Shown here piece by piece: positions 63,837 to 64,000 of a stretch of 64,000 nucleotides of DNA. Every line of letters begins with the position of its first letter. The stretch's first letter is position 1. Source of the DNA: an uncultured Paracoccaceae bacterium (GTDB lineage: Bacteria > Pseudomonadota > Alphaproteobacteria > Rhodobacterales > Rhodobacteraceae); assembly GCA_947500135.1 (NCBI GenBank), contig CANMQX010000001.1, forward strand, positions 620,001 through 684,000, in the 5' to 3' direction. Under the pieces are notes generated by a model, which saw only the letters and a program-made list of their open reading frames with translations, had not been told where the DNA came from and made no database searches. Position numbers and translations under genes: made by a program.

Positions 63837-64000
63837 ATGAACGACCGTATGCGTTTTGGCATTTTTCTTGCCCCGTTTCACAAGCCGGGGATCAACCCCA
63901 CGCTTGCGCTGGAACAAGACCTCGAACTGGTGCAGTGGCTCGACCGCTGTGACTATGACGAGGTCTGGTTCGGCGAACACCATTCTGCCGGGTCTGAGAT
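63837..64000 (+). CDS. LLM-class flavin-dependent oxidoreductase (3' end outside window)
   Basis: Only the first 54 residues are visible: MNDRMRFGIFLAPFHKPGIN, then LALEQDLELVQWLDRCDYDEVWFGEHHSAG, which is the bacterial luciferase-like monooxygenase start with the conserved E-H-H motif. These enzymes use FMNH2 or F420. AGGGAGGACTAAGA gives a strong Shine-Dalgarno before ATG 63837. Confidence 0.88.
   Translation, partial: MNDRMRFGIFLAPFHKPGINPTLALEQDLELVQWLDRCDYDEVWFGEHHSAGSE

Overview
The window looks like chromosome of an alphaproteobacterium of the Rhodobacterales (roseobacter-type). This is inferred from the gene set and not from any rRNA marker: a TrcR/DUF1013 regulator, a DUF1467 protein, a UbiK-type accessory factor, a bacterial phosphatidylcholine synthase, a lgt-midA-pgeF operon, two Hint-domain proteins and many ATGA-coupled gene pairs. 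No rRNA, tRNA, CRISPR array, insertion sequence or prophage was recognised.

Layout. 1-6.6 kb: MOSC protein (cut by the window edge), an unknown protein, Ohr peroxidase, a beta-lactamase-fold esterase, a decayed flavodoxin gene, two VOC proteins and RsgA. 6.7-10 kb: a minus-strand cluster of EF-hand protein, cytochrome b561, DUF1772 membrane protein and membrane-anchored flavin reductase, facing a MarR regulator across a clear inverted repeat. 10.4-25 kb: housekeeping clusters (hydroxyacid dehydrogenase-csaA-proC; M42 peptidase-APH kinase; lgt-midA-pgeF; nitroreductase-EI24) with two Hint proteins and several unknowns. 25-48.5 kb: core genes aspS, carB, a FabH2-like synthase, arsH, tdk, priA, fructose-6-phosphate aldolase, DUF484-xerC, cytochrome P460, pcs, ogt-thioesterase-ileS and trcR. 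48.6-52.7 kb: RNase T2, SH3 protein, HAD hydrolase, arylformamidase-like hydrolase and succinate-semialdehyde dehydrogenase.

52.6-59.8 kb is the least ordinary stretch. A trypsin-like protease carrying a Clp-N-like tail and a small trypco2 protein form one operon. Divergent from it lie an ECF sigma factor coupled to a membrane vWA protein and then a TIR/NB-ARC/TPR protein of the NLR-like STAND class. The Shine-Dalgarno of the TIR gene sits in a perfect hairpin. Such families are typical of bacterial conflict or anti-phage systems; that these genes act together is inference. The end (60-64 kb) holds a Tat-exported serine hydrolase, a WYL regulator with a VOC protein, a GFA protein, a hydroxypyruvate-isomerase-like protein and the start of a luciferase-like monooxygenase.

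Two non-coding themes run through the window. First, a conserved element of about 160 bp containing four 11-bp CCGACG repeats occurs at 10.3 kb and 59.9 kb. In both places it lies between convergent genes and ends a few bases from a stop codon. Second, palindromic REP-like elements lie between genes, and a double hairpin is inserted in frame inside carB.
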